Positions 34,669 through 45,605 of a DNA stretch of 64,000 nt are shown here, piece by piece. This DNA is from Gryganskiella cystojenkinii. Its lineage: Eukaryota > Mortierellomycota > Mortierellomycetes > Mortierellales > Mortierellaceae. Location of the stretch: the NCBI GenBank assembly GCA_015852425.1, contig JAAAIG010000003.1:62001-126000 (forward strand), given 5' to 3'. A program made the translations under genes and the position numbers. How positions within the stretch are numbered: position 1 is the stretch's first letter; each line of letters starts with the position of its first letter. The notes under the pieces are model-generated. The model was not told where the DNA came from, searched no databases, and worked only from the letters and a program-made list of their open reading frames with translations.

Positions 34669-34674
34669 AATAAA
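34669..34674 (+). terminator. Candidate poly(A) signal AATAAA of the Acinus-like gene
   Basis: AATAAA 58 bp after the stop codon, in an A-rich stretch. Confidence 0.45.
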
Positions 34675-34777
34675 AAAATAATGAAGTCTACATGTCGATT
34701 GAGTGGGTTGGGGGTCGATGACAATATTTTATACCATAGCTAATAGCAGGACTGGATTATAAAATTACTTTGAAGAC

Positions 34778-36429
34778 TCAGTAAAACACAGATCGGGTCC
34801 TGTGAACCTTTACGGGTCGCTGACCAAGGGTTAAATCCAACTGAGCGGCCTTGGCAAAATCCCAGATAAAGAAATCGATCAAGATGGCATTGACCTTCAT
34901 CATCTTTGGCAGCGGTTTGTCTTTTTCGGATCCCGACTCGCTGATGGTCTTGACCTGCTCCTGCTCCAGTTCCTTTTGGATCATCTCGACGATCTGACGA
35001 CGGATCAATTCCACTGCCCAGATAGAGTTGCCCCGGATCTCAACCTCGAGTGGCGATCCGTTCGGTAAGAGTTCGCTTCGATCCAGAATCAAAAGCAACT
35101 CGGGAGAGTATTGGAGACAGTGGAAGTGGTAAAGTGCTTGGGGGACTCGGTAATCTGCAAACATGGTGATCTCGTCAATGTCGTTAAAATGTCCGTAGTC
35201 TTCATTCTGGAAACAGGCCCAGAGATCCGCGACCAAGATCTGTGCACGCTTGAAAATTTGAACTACGAGGAGTGACAATAAACAAGAGAGCAGGCATTAT
35301 CGCGTAAGTCAACTGACAGAACAAGGTCAAGGTTTGCTTTCATTTATCAGAATCATACCTTTTCGTCCGCAGAAAAAGGCCTCGTCCCGGAAGGAGGAAA
35401 AGTTTGAAGTGACAATTTCGACCAATTTCAAGGCCGATCCATTCGCTTGTTTGATGCAGTTTGTGAATCGTCCATTGAATTTCTACGGTGACAGCAAAAA
35501 AAGAAAATGTGAGACGGTATCACTATGCTACATCATTTTCTCGCTTTTCTGAAAATAAATCCATTTTTTTACCTCGACTAGAACCTTGCCAGCTTCACGA
35601 ATGACCCGAATCCTGTCGTGCAACAACGGTACTGGCTCCTTGGTATCCGATCGAAAGATGCGTTCAATCTCCTTGTCCGGTAAACTTTGCTCCGAGGCAA
35701 AGAACGAAGGTGTTGTGATGGGGATACCTTCCTCTAGAGCGCGGTTGATCGCCGCGACCATGGACCAGTATCCTGTATAACCGACTCCGTGAAAGGTGAC
35801 TCGGTATCGATCTGGGTGTGGGACTCCTGTGTCGTCAATGTCGATCTCGGACCAGAATGAAAAGTTGAGGAGATCGACCAAAAAGATCCTATCAGAGAAA
35901 AAAAAAAAAAGAGTTTGGTAATGTCTTAGGTTAGTCAATCCTATGTGGAGTCGGACGCAAAAGCGTTACGTTTGTTGTTATTATCCATACCAATCTACAG
36001 TTTCGGCATTGCACTCCTTTGGGTTCAAGGGATGCTCCTTCCACTTGCTGGTATCATAATGAGTCTTCTTCATGGCCTCGAAAATCTAAACCAAAAGAAA
36101 AGCGACAATAAGATCGTTTGAGTTAACCTTTTTTGCACCGTCTACGCAACAAGAGCTTTTTTTTTCCAATATCGTATGGAAAGAAGCGAGGTAATTTTAC
36201 CTTGGCTGCTCCATGGACGATACCATCCTTGGGTATTGAGACATGTTGACTGTTCTTTAGAAAGAAAAAAAAAAACATGGGATGGAATGAAGAATGTCAG
36301 TCTTTATTTTGCGTTATGGTATTATGATGTCGCGTTCGGAATGAGAGCTGTTGGGCAAAAGGTGAAAGTCGACACGCTCTGTACATTGTGAATGAACTCG
36401 GCACTCTCGAGAACAGGATTGACAATCAT
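34778..36429 (-). CDS. QNG1: Queuosine 5'-phosphate N-glycosylase (QNG1, DUF2419; C9orf64 family)
   Basis: Six exons on the minus strand: 36429..36385, 36254..36201, 36085..35991, 35888..35573, 35482..35359 and 35262..34778. All are GT-AG with closing phases and the product is 372 aa. The start is MIVNPVLESAEFIHN, as expected for the family (NPVL/SAEFI). Then come ETVDWIFLVDLLNFSFWSE, the YRVTFHGVGYTGYWSMVAAI segment, VLVEKFNGRFTNCIKQANG, FRDEAFFCGRKVQIFKRAQI, LVADLWACF and the hallmark MFADYRVPQALYHF. The enzyme releases queuine from queuosine 5'-phosphate so that eukaryotes can recycle this base for tRNA-guanine transglycosylase. It is convergent with the Acinus-like gene (about 165 bp between stops). 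Confidence 0.93.
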
Positions 36430-37133
36430 TTTGGTCGATGGAAGAAAGGTGAATGATGTCAAGAAGGATAATCACAGACTCGAAAAGCGACGGAAAATAA
36501 AAAGTTTAGAAGGGTGGCTTTGGTTGCGCGACTTTCTTGTCTTGATCGATTCCGCAAAAAAATCTGCCTCACAAAGAAAGGCATTCTTATCCATATTGGA
36601 GGTTCCAAAGTGTGCTCCAGCCCAGCCTTTCGGATCTCCTTTTCAGACCCATCATTCTGGTGCGTGTATCTGAACAGCTTGAGTTGACCGAATTTTTTGC
36701 ACGCACAGCGACCGCGGCGACCGCTGTTTTTCGTGGTGGGACAAAGATGTCAAAGCCACATAGGGGACGCACGGGCTTGTTTGTCCATGGACCCTGCTCG
36801 CTGACACAACCCGGGCCAGGGTCCAGAATCCTTTTTTTTTTCACATCGATTGTCGATGACCTGGCATAATAAGGTCGCTTTGAGGGCCGTTATTGAACGT
36901 CGAGAGTGAACCAAGAATCGAGTATGACTCGGCACCACTCTTGGCTGCACCCCTCTCGCTTTTTTTTTGTGTTCAACTTTGACATCTCCTTTTGGACCAA
37001 ACCCTCGGAGTTGTCTTTTTATTTTTTGGACCTTCTTTCTTTTTCTTTTCATTCAATTCATCCATTCATTTCTTTCCTTTTCTTCTTTCTAATTCATCCC
37101 ATTGCCTTTTTCGATCTCTTCCACTTGCTCACA
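36430..37133. other. Intergenic between divergent QNG1 and the first calmodulin-like gene
   Basis: Promoter DNA. The last 150 bp before 37134 are pyrimidine-rich on the plus strand, as for other genes here. No gene recognised. Confidence 0.55.
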
Positions 37134-37645
37134 ATGGTAACCACCTCTTTCGATGAATAACTGCTGACAAGCCTTACTTTCCCCGATTTTTGCTTCGTCG
37201 TCCTGTTCTATTGCAAAGGAATTACAGCTGCCGAGTCTCGCCTCTTTTATCTCTTATCCTCGTGCCTTGACTGACAACAACAAACATGCAGTCCACCTTT
37301 TTCATGCACTCGAAAATTGACAACATGCGACCCTTTCCCTGTCTTTTCTTTCTGTCATCTTTTTCGATAATTCTCCATCGATAGTCTTCCCCCGTCAAGT
37401 TTACCGAGAGAGAGATTGCCGACTTCAAGGAGAGCTTTGAGGCCTTTGACAGAAACCAGGACGGCACCATCTCCCGTCGTGAACTCCACTCGCTTTTGCA
37501 CACGGTTGGACACAAGGTCAATGCCCATGGATTGGAGGATCTCTTGGCCGAGCATGACGTCGACCAATCCGGCACCATCGACTTTGACGAGTTCGTGACC
37601 CTCGCCAGTCGCCTCATGAAGTTCAAATTGAACAACACCGTCTAG
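37134..37645 (+). CDS. Calmodulin-like protein with two EF-hands (copy A)
   Basis: Exon 1 is only the ATG (37134..37136), followed by a 248-bp GT-AG intron and exon 2 at 37385..37645, giving 87 aa. It has two EF-hands with complete Ca ligands: DRNQDGTISRRE and DVDQSGTIDFDE. The helix before the first (EREIADFKESFEAF) is like calmodulin helix A. The length is one calmodulin lobe, so it may work as a dimer or as a light-chain-like partner. Copy B, 880 bp downstream, has the same gene structure and similar sequence, indicating tandem duplication. Without splicing the ATG would open a nine-codon frame only, so the intron decides the start. Confidence 0.85.
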
Positions 37646-38522
37646 ATTGTCTGCCTTTGTCTTTCCCACATGGCCTTGCTATTCCTGGAGGTATTTGGCT
37701 GTTGCGAGTCGGGATTGCCACAATATTTATTTTCTCTTCTTCTTTTCTTCATCTTCCGTTCGGGCCGAAGAAAAAGTCGAGAGCCATCAGTCATCCTCCG
37801 AAAGTTCGTTCCATGCCTGTTTTTTTTGCATACCGTAGTTTACTATTTAATACCTTTTACCCATACTTTCAACTAAAAAAGCCCAGTTCTCCTCTTTGTT
37901 GTCTGTGATTATGGAAAAATTTACGTTTTCCCGGGAACTCGCCCGATTTTTGAACCAATTCAACCAAGACCGATATCGTCTATTTATTCGGTTCTTGATG
38001 ACTTTTTTCGTATACCATGCGTAAAGAAACGTTGCAAGGGGAGATTGAAGGTCCAGACTCGAGCAAAGAGACCCCCTGAAGCCCATTTGACAGGTCAATA
38101 AAAGCGAAACCACTCGGAATAGCGAGAAACCTGTTGATCTCTTTCCATTTGCTAATCCGGAAATCTCGATGCATGAATAGGTTCCCCCGTCCTCAGAGGT
38201 CCTTCCTCTGCTCTTTTTTTCCACTGTTGCGGAGCGGCGGAGCCAAAGAAAACCAAAAAATAGTGGTGGCGGGAAACGGTCTGTTGTTGGATGCTGGGTG
38301 TGTGGGTGTGGGTGGACGAAAGAACCTTTTGCACTTGATTTATGTTTTGGGCTCCTTTTTGCGAACAGGAACAGGGTCCCCTGCTGTTTTTGTTTTCTTT
38401 TTCTTGGACTTCCATCCTTTCCATCTCTCTTTCCTCCTATTCTTTTCATTCTCCATTTTCATTCCTCTTTTCTCCAACCCATACCCAACCCTCACTTCTC
38501 CCACTTTATAACCCACACCAAT
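37646..38522. other. Intergenic between the two calmodulin-like genes
   Basis: About 880 bp of 3' flank and promoter. It is strongly pyrimidine-rich from 38390 to 38520. No additional gene recognised. Confidence 0.55.
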
Positions 38523-38889
38523 ATGGCAAGCTGCTGCAAACGATCCCTTATCCCTGATGTTCATTCACACAACATGCTTTGTCAGATATTAACCATTTTA
38601 AATCTTTTTTTTTCCCTCTTTGATCCAATAGTCCTCCCCCGCCACCTTCAGTCCCGAGGAGATCGCTTGCTTCAAGGAGAGCTTTGTTGCGTTTGACCGT
38701 AACGGAGATGGTAACATTAACGCCTCCGAGTTACGTTCGCTCTTGAAGATTGTTGGGGAAAAGGTCCATGCGACCTCGGTCGCGGATGCCCTGGATGAGT
38801 TTGATACCAACGGCGACAAGCACATTGATTTCAACGAGTTCTTGAACCTGGCCAGCAAGTACATCAAGAACAAGACCCCTACCTTGTAA
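38523..38889 (+). CDS. Calmodulin-like protein with two EF-hands (copy B), probable GC-AG first intron
   Basis: By comparison with copy A, the ATG at 38523..38525 is followed directly by an intron 38526..38631 and exon 2 at 38632..38889, giving 86 aa. The donor here reads GCAAGC, not GT; the acceptor is AATAG. The EF-hands are DRNGDGNINASE and DTNGDKHIDFNE, both with full ligand sets. FSPEEIACFKESFVAFDRN parallels copy A (FTEREIADFKESFEAFDRN). Exon 2 has no internal in-frame ATG before the EF-hands, and the unspliced ATG frame is out of register, so the GC-AG intron is the simplest model. An alternative is an unrecognised upstream exon. Confidence 0.75.
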
Positions 38890-39070
38890 AGAAAAATGAA
38901 AAAGGACAGGATGACTCAACTTTCCATGTCCCTGCCCTTTCAAGAACCCCTTGTATATAGAGAACAGACACACACTCACAAAAAGTGTCCGGACGGACAA
39001 CACAATCCACCCATTTTTTTTTAAAAAAGAAAGCAAAAAAAAAAAATAGTTCTTCCACCAACGCTAGTTT

Positions 39071-39101
39071 GGTCCAAATAACCTTTTTGATAATTTGGAC
39101 C
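39071..39101. repeat. Inverted repeat with 9-bp arms
   Basis: GGTCCAAAT at 39071-39079 and ATTTGGACC at 39093-39101, perfect arms around a 13-bp spacer. Further GGTCCA/TGGAC copies follow. It could be an operator-like palindrome or a small relic of a mobile element. Confidence 0.6.
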
Positions 39102-39236
39102 TTGGTCCACTGGACAGGGGCCGAATAATGAACTTGGTGCCTGAAACCGGGTCAATTGGCTAGCCCTATTAATTAGCCATTTGTTTATGGCCCCACCCCT
39201 ACGAATGGTTCCCTCCCCCCAATCTCCAGTTTATGG

Positions 39237-39266
39237 ATTTTCTGGAAAGCTATTTTCTGGAAAGCT
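39237..39266 (+). promoter_or_regulatory. Duplicated 15-bp unit with heat-shock-element cores
   Basis: A perfect tandem duplication of ATTTTCTGGAAAGCT. Each copy contains TTCTGGAA, i.e. the nTTCnnGAAn core of a heat-shock element. It lies about 360 bp upstream of the ER FKBP start. Regulation by Hsf1 is inferred. Confidence 0.5.
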
Positions 39267-39627
39267 AAGAAATGTGGTGCGAAAAAGTCTGAGCGGCCAA
39301 CGGTCGTTTAGGAAATGGAAGTAAATGATAGATCGTCGACGGCTGGTGTAAAAAGGAGGCGCGTCCCATCAAACCAGGAACATTTCGTCGAGAGGCAGAG
39401 CTTATTCAAGGATGTCTGTACATGGAACCATATCCTACACGTGTGTCAGGCATCCTCTGGTTCCACCCCTCTCTCCACAAATCCTAGAGCCAAAAAAAAA
39501 GAAGAGCACAAATCGTTTTGTGCCCCGTCACCGCGTCACGTCCCCCCCTCCCGCTTTGGTGCAATTTAAAATTTCCTTTTCTTTTTCTTCTCTTTTCTTC
39601 ATCACCTTCCGCATTTAACTATCCATC

Positions 39628-40371
39628 ATGCGTTTCTCTCTCGCCGTCATTGCTTCTCTCTTCATTGCCTCGCAGGTCGCTGCCGGCAAGACCGAGCCCA
39701 CCAAGCTCCAGATTGGTAAGAGGCAGATTTTCGATTTTACAGATTTATTTTTTATGATGCATACATCTCGATGTTTTTTTTTCTTCTTTTGAATGAATAA
39801 TAATAAATGAACTCTGACCAATACTATCACGTTTCTTTTTAGGTGTCAAGGCTAGAAACCCTGATCCCAACTGCCTTAAGAGCAAGGACGGCGACTCGCT
39901 CTCGATGGACTATACCGGTACCCTCTGGTCCACTGGTGCTCAGTTTGATACCTCTGTCGGTCGTGGAGCTTTTGACTTTGTCCTCGGTCAGGGACAGGTT
40001 ATCAAGGGTAAGTTAAACGTTCACTACTGCTCTCGACGTTTTCTCTTTCTTTTACCGCTTATTCTCAATCTTTCATTGCCGATCCTAGAAAGAGAAGACG
40101 AGTCGAGCTTGATTAGATCCTTTTTTACTGACCACGTAATGTTACTTGTCCTTTCTCGTTTCTTTTTTCATGTTACTTGTTGATAGGCTGGGACCTGGGT
40201 CTCCGTGGAATGTGCGTGGGCGAGAAGCGCAAGTTGTCGATCCCCTCCGAGTTGGCATATGGTTCCCGTAGCATGGGTGAGAAGATCCCTGCCAACTCTG
40301 CTCTTGTCTTTGAGGTCGAGTTGCTGTCGATTAACGGCCAAGGCAAGGAGGATAGCAAGGACGAGCTGTAA
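39628..40371 (+). CDS. FKBP2: ER-resident FKBP-type peptidyl-prolyl isomerase (FKBP2/Fpr2-like)
   Basis: Exons 39628..39715, 39843..40007 and 40187..40371, all GT-AG, both junctions splitting Gly codons; 145 aa. A signal peptide (MRFSLAVIASLFIASQVAAG) opens the protein. One FKBP domain follows: LSMDYTGTLWSTGAQFDTS, FVLGQGQVIKGWDLGLRGMC, VGEKRKLSIPSELAYGSR and LVFEVELLSI. This includes the residues of the proline/FK506 pocket (Y, D, F, V-I, W, Y). The protein ends in KDEL, the luminal ER retrieval signal. The enzyme speeds proline isomerisation during folding of secreted proteins. Two heat-shock-like elements upstream agree with a chaperone role. A candidate AATAAA lies at 40455. Confidence 0.96.
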
Positions 40372-40454
40372 AGACAATTAGATCTACTAACAAATACCCC
40401 CCCGCCACTACTACCACAACTCTACAACGCAGTCAGTATTCATAAGAGCTCAAA

Positions 40455-40460
40455 AATAAA
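40455..40460 (+). terminator. Candidate poly(A) signal AATAAA of the FKBP gene
   Basis: AATAAA 84 bp after the stop codon in A-rich sequence. Confidence 0.45.
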
Positions 40461-40745
40461 GAATAAAAAAAAACATGTAGAAGGTGTATGCTGTGACATG
40501 GTCTTCGGGGGTTCTGTTCCTTACAATACCGGTCAAGACCGTGATTCATGCATCAGGGCATGCAAAGTCAGTCATATTTCCTTTCCCTCCAATAGATGTA
40601 ACAAAATGGAGTGACAGCAACCAAAGAGGTCGGAGGTGGGCCAAAGCCAAGAAAGAAAAATACAGCACAAGGAATGTTAAAGCGAAGATGGGTATAGATG
40701 TAGGTAGGGAGTATGTTCAGTTAGTTTGCCTTCTTGCGAAGTGCC

Positions 40746-42600
40746 CTAGGCCGCTATGTTTCCTTCAGAAACGATTTGAACTCTGGCCGTCAGTGTGGTT
40801 GAGACTCTGCGGTGCATCGAAGGTACAGCTACATCACTAGGGGTCCTGAACACTGGTGTCCTGCCAAAAGCCACTGCTGCCAGTACCGAAGCTAACCCTT
40901 GTTACATTGTCGCCTCCTTCTTCATTCAAGTCTTGATGTTGGTTCCGACTGATCCATGCTCAGTGAGGCTGACCGGGATCAATAGATTGCGATCATGAAC
41001 CGTGATGTACATGTTTCCGCATCGGATCATCAGGTAGATGGCCATAGTCTGATCAATAATTTACCATCCTGGAAGGACAGCATCCTCAATCCCAAACTTG
41101 TCCTGAATGAGATCCAAGGCATCCTTTAGGATGAGGCCAACTCGGACGGGAACTTTGGAGTTCTTCTTTTAGTGGTTCTGTTGTCCATGCGAGGTGACTT
41201 CGCCGAGCCCGAGCCCGAGCTCGCATACAGTCCTATTGGTACCATCCTTGAGTTCGAGAACAAGGTCTGGTTCCTTGCAACTCTTCGATCCACTTCGAGA
41301 CTCACCAAAATGAGTGGTCTTGTCAACACTAGGATTGTGACGCAGTGTAATAGGCTCAAGTTGGTTGGCAACGCTCTCATGAGAGGTAGTTGGTACGAAC
41401 TCACATTTTACTCACAAGTTCAGAAATATACGTTTCTTGGGACAGCTTGCAAACACTCGACAAATAGGAAGGATGTAAGAATCAATAGCAGTCGACTCTG
41501 AGCACTCTTTGATTTCGTCGGCGACTGGCAAATGCATAGTAGTATGCGTCAGAAAAGCCCACAGTTGCCTGTGCCTGACGGTGTACTTGCTGATATGCAG
41601 CTGAAGGATGCATCCCGATCATAATTGTTATCCTTTATGGCCTATTCAAGGAAGTGACAAGACACCGGTAAGGAAGGCATAATTAGCAAACGCCTGCTCA
41701 TACTCTGTGCTCTGCTCCTTATCGCCGCGCTCCTCCAGTACTTGGATGAATTCCTCCTTGTCCATGCCGGTGAAGAACAGGATGACGGTCTTGGCGTTGT
41801 CATTCAAGAATGAGTGCAGAGACGACTCCTTCTTCAAGGATGGCACATGCGAGCGGCTCTCTATGTCCACCTGTTCTTGATGTAATAGTCCACTGTTTGC
41901 CCTTGAATGCCTGGATGTCGTCTGCATACTGATTCTGTATGGCGTCGCGTGTGCGGGACATTGAGCTGCTGCCTTGGCCATTGCGATCACTTGGACGGAT
42001 CGAACTTGATGGCGATTAGGATGGCTGCTGCAAAGGTTGTCGCGTGGATACTCGCTGCTAGAGAACAGCGGAAAAAAATATCAGCAGAATATAAATGTAA
42101 GCATTAGTTTACGGAGCCCTTCAATGCTGTCTTCTGTCATGATCAATCAAGATGACTCCTGTTTTACCTTGGTTTCGTCCTTCTTGTGCTCAGGTTCCTG
42201 CTCCGCGTCATAAGTTGCTATAACAGTAGAAGAAAAATGACAGTGGGATAGCACGTGGACGAGAACATGAACAGGACACGTTGATATGTGTCTCACAAAT
42301 GTCAGCTGCATGGACGTATACCATCCCAAAGCCAAGTCACCTCGTCGAGGGTCAGCAGAGCAGCATTCGTGAATGCCACCTTTAGCGAGTCTTGGCCATG
42401 TTCCGAGATGTGAGCCCGAAGTGATGCCCATGTGAACACGAGATCCCTGTTGCGTGCGGTCGGCGGCTGGTCCTTCAAGAAATACAAGAATGCCTCTGCT
42501 GACACTACTGTGCTGCCGTACCGTCGCAAACTTGGATGCTGTCATCTGTAGGGCATTTAGAGTTGGCCCAAGGATACTTGCTGCCATGTTGTCTGCAAAT
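40746..42600 (-). pseudogene. Decayed Crinkler-like gene, copy 1
   Basis: One minus-strand frame is coding-like from about 41402 down to a final TAG at 40746 but is crossed by TAA at 41169 and 41061, TGA at 40926 and TAA at 40902. Around these it reads PDLVLELKDG, VRVGLILKDALDLIQDKFG, AIYLMIRCGNMYITVHDRN and LLIPVSLTEHGSVGTNIKT. Further upstream, other frames carry TVILFFTGMDKEEFIQVLEE (near 41750), a Lys/Glu-rich stretch (near 42190) and RDLVFTWASLRAHISEHGQD (near 42430). The pattern resembles the large Crinkler-type families with nuclease-like C-terminal domains in Mucoromycota; the assignment is from memory of family style, not a search. Three of the four internal stops could be former CAA codons. 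No intact product is possible. Confidence 0.55.
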
Positions 42601-43110
42601 AGGTCTTGCTCACGCGGCTATATTTATGATGCACGGAAAAGACATCGGTCGATGTGAGGGGATATCAGGTGTTATAAGCTGGTGTGCCGTTCTTGTCAAA
42701 CCTTCAGGGCATGCTTGTCTATCGCGTACCTGTGTATCGCGTCCGACTTTCTCTTGTTATTGTCATTGTGGCGCATTATTTTGTGGACTATGTAGTTGAC
42801 ATCGAAACGTTGTTTTGCCTATACTGTGCCTCAAACAGATCGTTGGGCATGGATTTACCTGGAGAGTCTTGGGGTCAGATGCCGATAGATAGATGCAGAA
42901 TCAGGCCGAAGGTTCAATAGTAGACGTGATGAGAACATTGGCAGTAGTGAAATCAGAGTGCATTTAGGAACTGACCTTCCTTCCAGAGTCTTCCCTTACC
43001 TCATTGTCTAGCTGTCATGACTCTTGAAATCCCCGTGCGTGACGTGTTCCTTTCATTTCTTCGGCCTTCTTTCACTTAGGCCGAATCCAATCCAACAACA
43101 CATACAACCT
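42601..43110. other. Spacer between two decayed genes
   Basis: No readable coding fragment was found on either strand. It may contain diverged pieces of the neighbouring pseudogenes. Confidence 0.4.
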
Positions 43111-44317
43111 TCACAGCTGGAGTAGGGCGGTTATCCACTGTACGAACGTACCTTGACCGAAAAAGGGTTGGCAACCGTATCTGACACCTGACGTGTCCAG
43201 CTGGTACCGAGGGAGACAGGCTTTACCAACATGGTAGAGACGGTAAATTCCTGCGATTCCACGCGTCCACAGATCTGCCTTATATCCAAAGACATGTAGT
43301 CCAAACATAAATTCGTGATCGTGGCCCGAATTCAGCATATGATCCATCTCGTCCTTCATCATGATCTAAAACTTCCAAAGATTATTGGTATAGTTATCCA
43401 AGCTTGTATCGCGCTCCGGCGGCTTTACTTCGCAGATCAGGAATGTGACTCCCTCTTACTTAATCACCACATCTGGTCTGTATCTTTCCTTGTTGTCATT
43501 CTCCCTTAGCCCATCGATCTTGTGTCCATAGACTCGGTGAGTCTCCAGGGTCCCGGCGGCATTCTTACGGAGAACCGACGCCTTTGATACAGCCTCCTTA
43601 GGGCGGTAAACAAGCGCTTTGCCCTTGTTGAGAAAAGGCAACAAGAACGACCAAAGGGTCGTCATGGACCACGACCCCTTCTCCTCAGGGGAAACCGGAA
43701 GGCGTAGCACTTAAAAATTTATAAATGTCGTGCTTGACCTTGAACAGCCACTCTGCTGATCCTCGTCCAGGGTGTCGTCCTCCTCTGTGAACGAGGAGGA
43801 GAGTTGAGTAATTTGGATAATCATCTCATGCTCGAATCGAATGCCAGCGACTGTCCACGTTGCAATCTTAGTGTCCATTGCCTCCATAGACTTCTTGAGG
43901 GCTACCAGACCGGTGAGCAAGTGGGTGATCGCTGCTGCCGCCAGCCCTCGTTCATCCCACACAAGCGGGAACAAGTAGGATCCATGGCTCAACAACTGGT
44001 AGTGCGGCCATCAATGCGGATCTTGCAGAGCCTGTAAATGGTCATCTTGGAACCCAAAGGTTTCCAGCTCATACTGAGCGTTCAGGTCGCCTGAATTTTT
44101 TGACGTTGCAGTCATGCGCGTTGATGAGACGGATATGTCGATCAATGTCAGTATGTTGCTGTCGCATGTGTGGCCTCGAACTATGCAAGAAATATAACAA
44201 GGAAGCTGTTGGCAATGTGATTTTTTGATAATAAAAAAATGCTTGCACTTCAGGTTTGGAGCTTACCACTCTCTCCAGGAATGTGGATAATAAATCGTTG
44301 ATGACTTTTAGCTCCAT
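43111..44317 (-). pseudogene. Decayed Crinkler-like/PD-(D/E)XK-like gene, copy 2
   Basis: A single minus-strand frame from 43995 to 43111 is interrupted only by TAA at 43711, TAA at 43456 and TAG at 43366. It reads WDERGLAAAAITHLLTGLVA, then RFEHEMIIQITQLSSSF, then YRPKEAVSKASVLRKN, then VYGHKIDGLRENDNKE, then RPDVVIK-stop-EGVTFLICEVKPPERD, then MMKDEMDHMLNSGHDHEF, and finally HVFGYKADLW and GIYRLYHVGKACLP. The Asp of KIDG followed by ICEVK resembles the D...ExK core of PD-(D/E)XK nucleases. The N-terminal piece (44317-44069) is in another frame. All three in-frame stops could be derived from CAA or CAG. Family identification is moderate; its broken state is clear. Confidence 0.6.
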
Positions 44318-45605
44318 ATGTGTTGAGCGGACAATTCACGACTATAACAAAGACAACAAAAATGACGCAATGTGTGTGTGGGAAGGAGTTGACAATAAAA
44401 AAAAAGGCGACAATGTATGTTCTTCAAGTCAAGTATTATACTTGCCAGCCCATCCAGGCTTGGGGACAGCGATACTTGAAACTGCTGACACATCCTTCAG
44501 CTCCATGTCTGATGATGAAAAGGACGAGTCCACTAACAGCAGTCAAGCTGTTCTTGTTAAGAGCGCGACCTAGCAGGAAACGGCGAAGATGTCTTCGAAC
44601 GGGGGAAGGACGAGTCGAGGAAGAGGAAGGGGATACTTCCTTAGCTAGGAAGGAGATTGCAGGCGGTCTGTGAGGTCAGTGTGGGCTGAAGAAGAGAGCG
44701 AGAAAGCGGGGCGGCAGCGCTCTTTGTAGCCGTACTCGTTTGATAAATTGACGTGCATAAAAAACCCCCTCAAAAAGGCTCTATCAACCGTCAAACGCAC
44801 GAAAACTGTGGTTAAAAGTCTTGACATCAGCAAGTGACCAGCCCCCCGCTTCTTTGACCACACCAAATTGAAAGAAAAGAACATCGGAAGTTTTCTTTGC
44901 ACTTTCATATGCCCGATAATTATTTTTGTGGAAATGGTCCGAATGCAGGACCGGAAAGAAGAGCGCCAAATCGCGCCACAGCAGGCAATGGATAGCTTCT
45001 TTCTCTCTTGTCTCTGCCAAATTGATACCTACTCGCGGAGGATGGTCCGAATGCAGGACTACAACGAGGCGTGCCAAATCACAGCGACGCGACAAAAGCA
45101 GAGAGAAGCGCAACAAAGAACACAACGCAGCTGTCGCTGATTGGCTTGAGTGCCTTCTGGCTCGGTATGGGTCAAAAAGAGATACGCTTCACAAGGCAAC
45201 ATGTACATCCTCAAGAAAAGCGGATCTTGGATACACGAGCATTATTGCCACCCTCACCATTTCGCTATGCCTTGCTTATCGTGAAGATGCAGGGGAAGAC
45301 TGAAAAAAGAATCTTTGTCCTCTTGCTTCCTTCAACAATTTTTGACCAAAACTTCGATTGTGCTAATGGATTGATTGTTCCACAGACCAGAAACCGCCAT
45401 GAGGTTCATCCTTTAGTCCAGGAGCGACTGGTACTCCTTCGGTACATGGTCTTTGTTTTGGATTTATCAAGCAATAGAAGGAATAAAAAAGCGGTGACGC
45501 GATCGCATGGCACCAAGTGACCATGCGTGTTTTTTTTGTCCTCTTTATCTCTAATATTACGATCTTTGTTACCCTATCATTTTCAACATCAATCTCTCAT
45601 CGTCA
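44318..45605. other. Intergenic with a diverged direct repeat
   Basis: No supported gene. It includes the repeat pair at 44934/45042. The open frames here have no recognisable features. The last 100 bp are the promoter side of the F-box pseudogene. Confidence 0.45.
44934..45088 (+). repeat. Diverged direct repeat, 108 bp apart
   Basis: The 18-bp sequence ATGGTCCGAATGCAGGAC occurs at 44934-44951 and at 45042-45059. A second shared block, GCCAAATC, lies at the same 108-bp offset, so a unit of at least 45 bp was duplicated and has diverged. Confidence 0.75.

Larger units (their letters stand above)
38890..39627. promoter_or_regulatory. Upstream region of the ER FKBP gene
   Basis: 738 bp with an inverted repeat (39071-39101), a duplicated heat-shock-like element (39237-39266), a CACGTG at 39438-39443, and a pyrimidine-rich leader. 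No gene seen. Confidence 0.55.
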
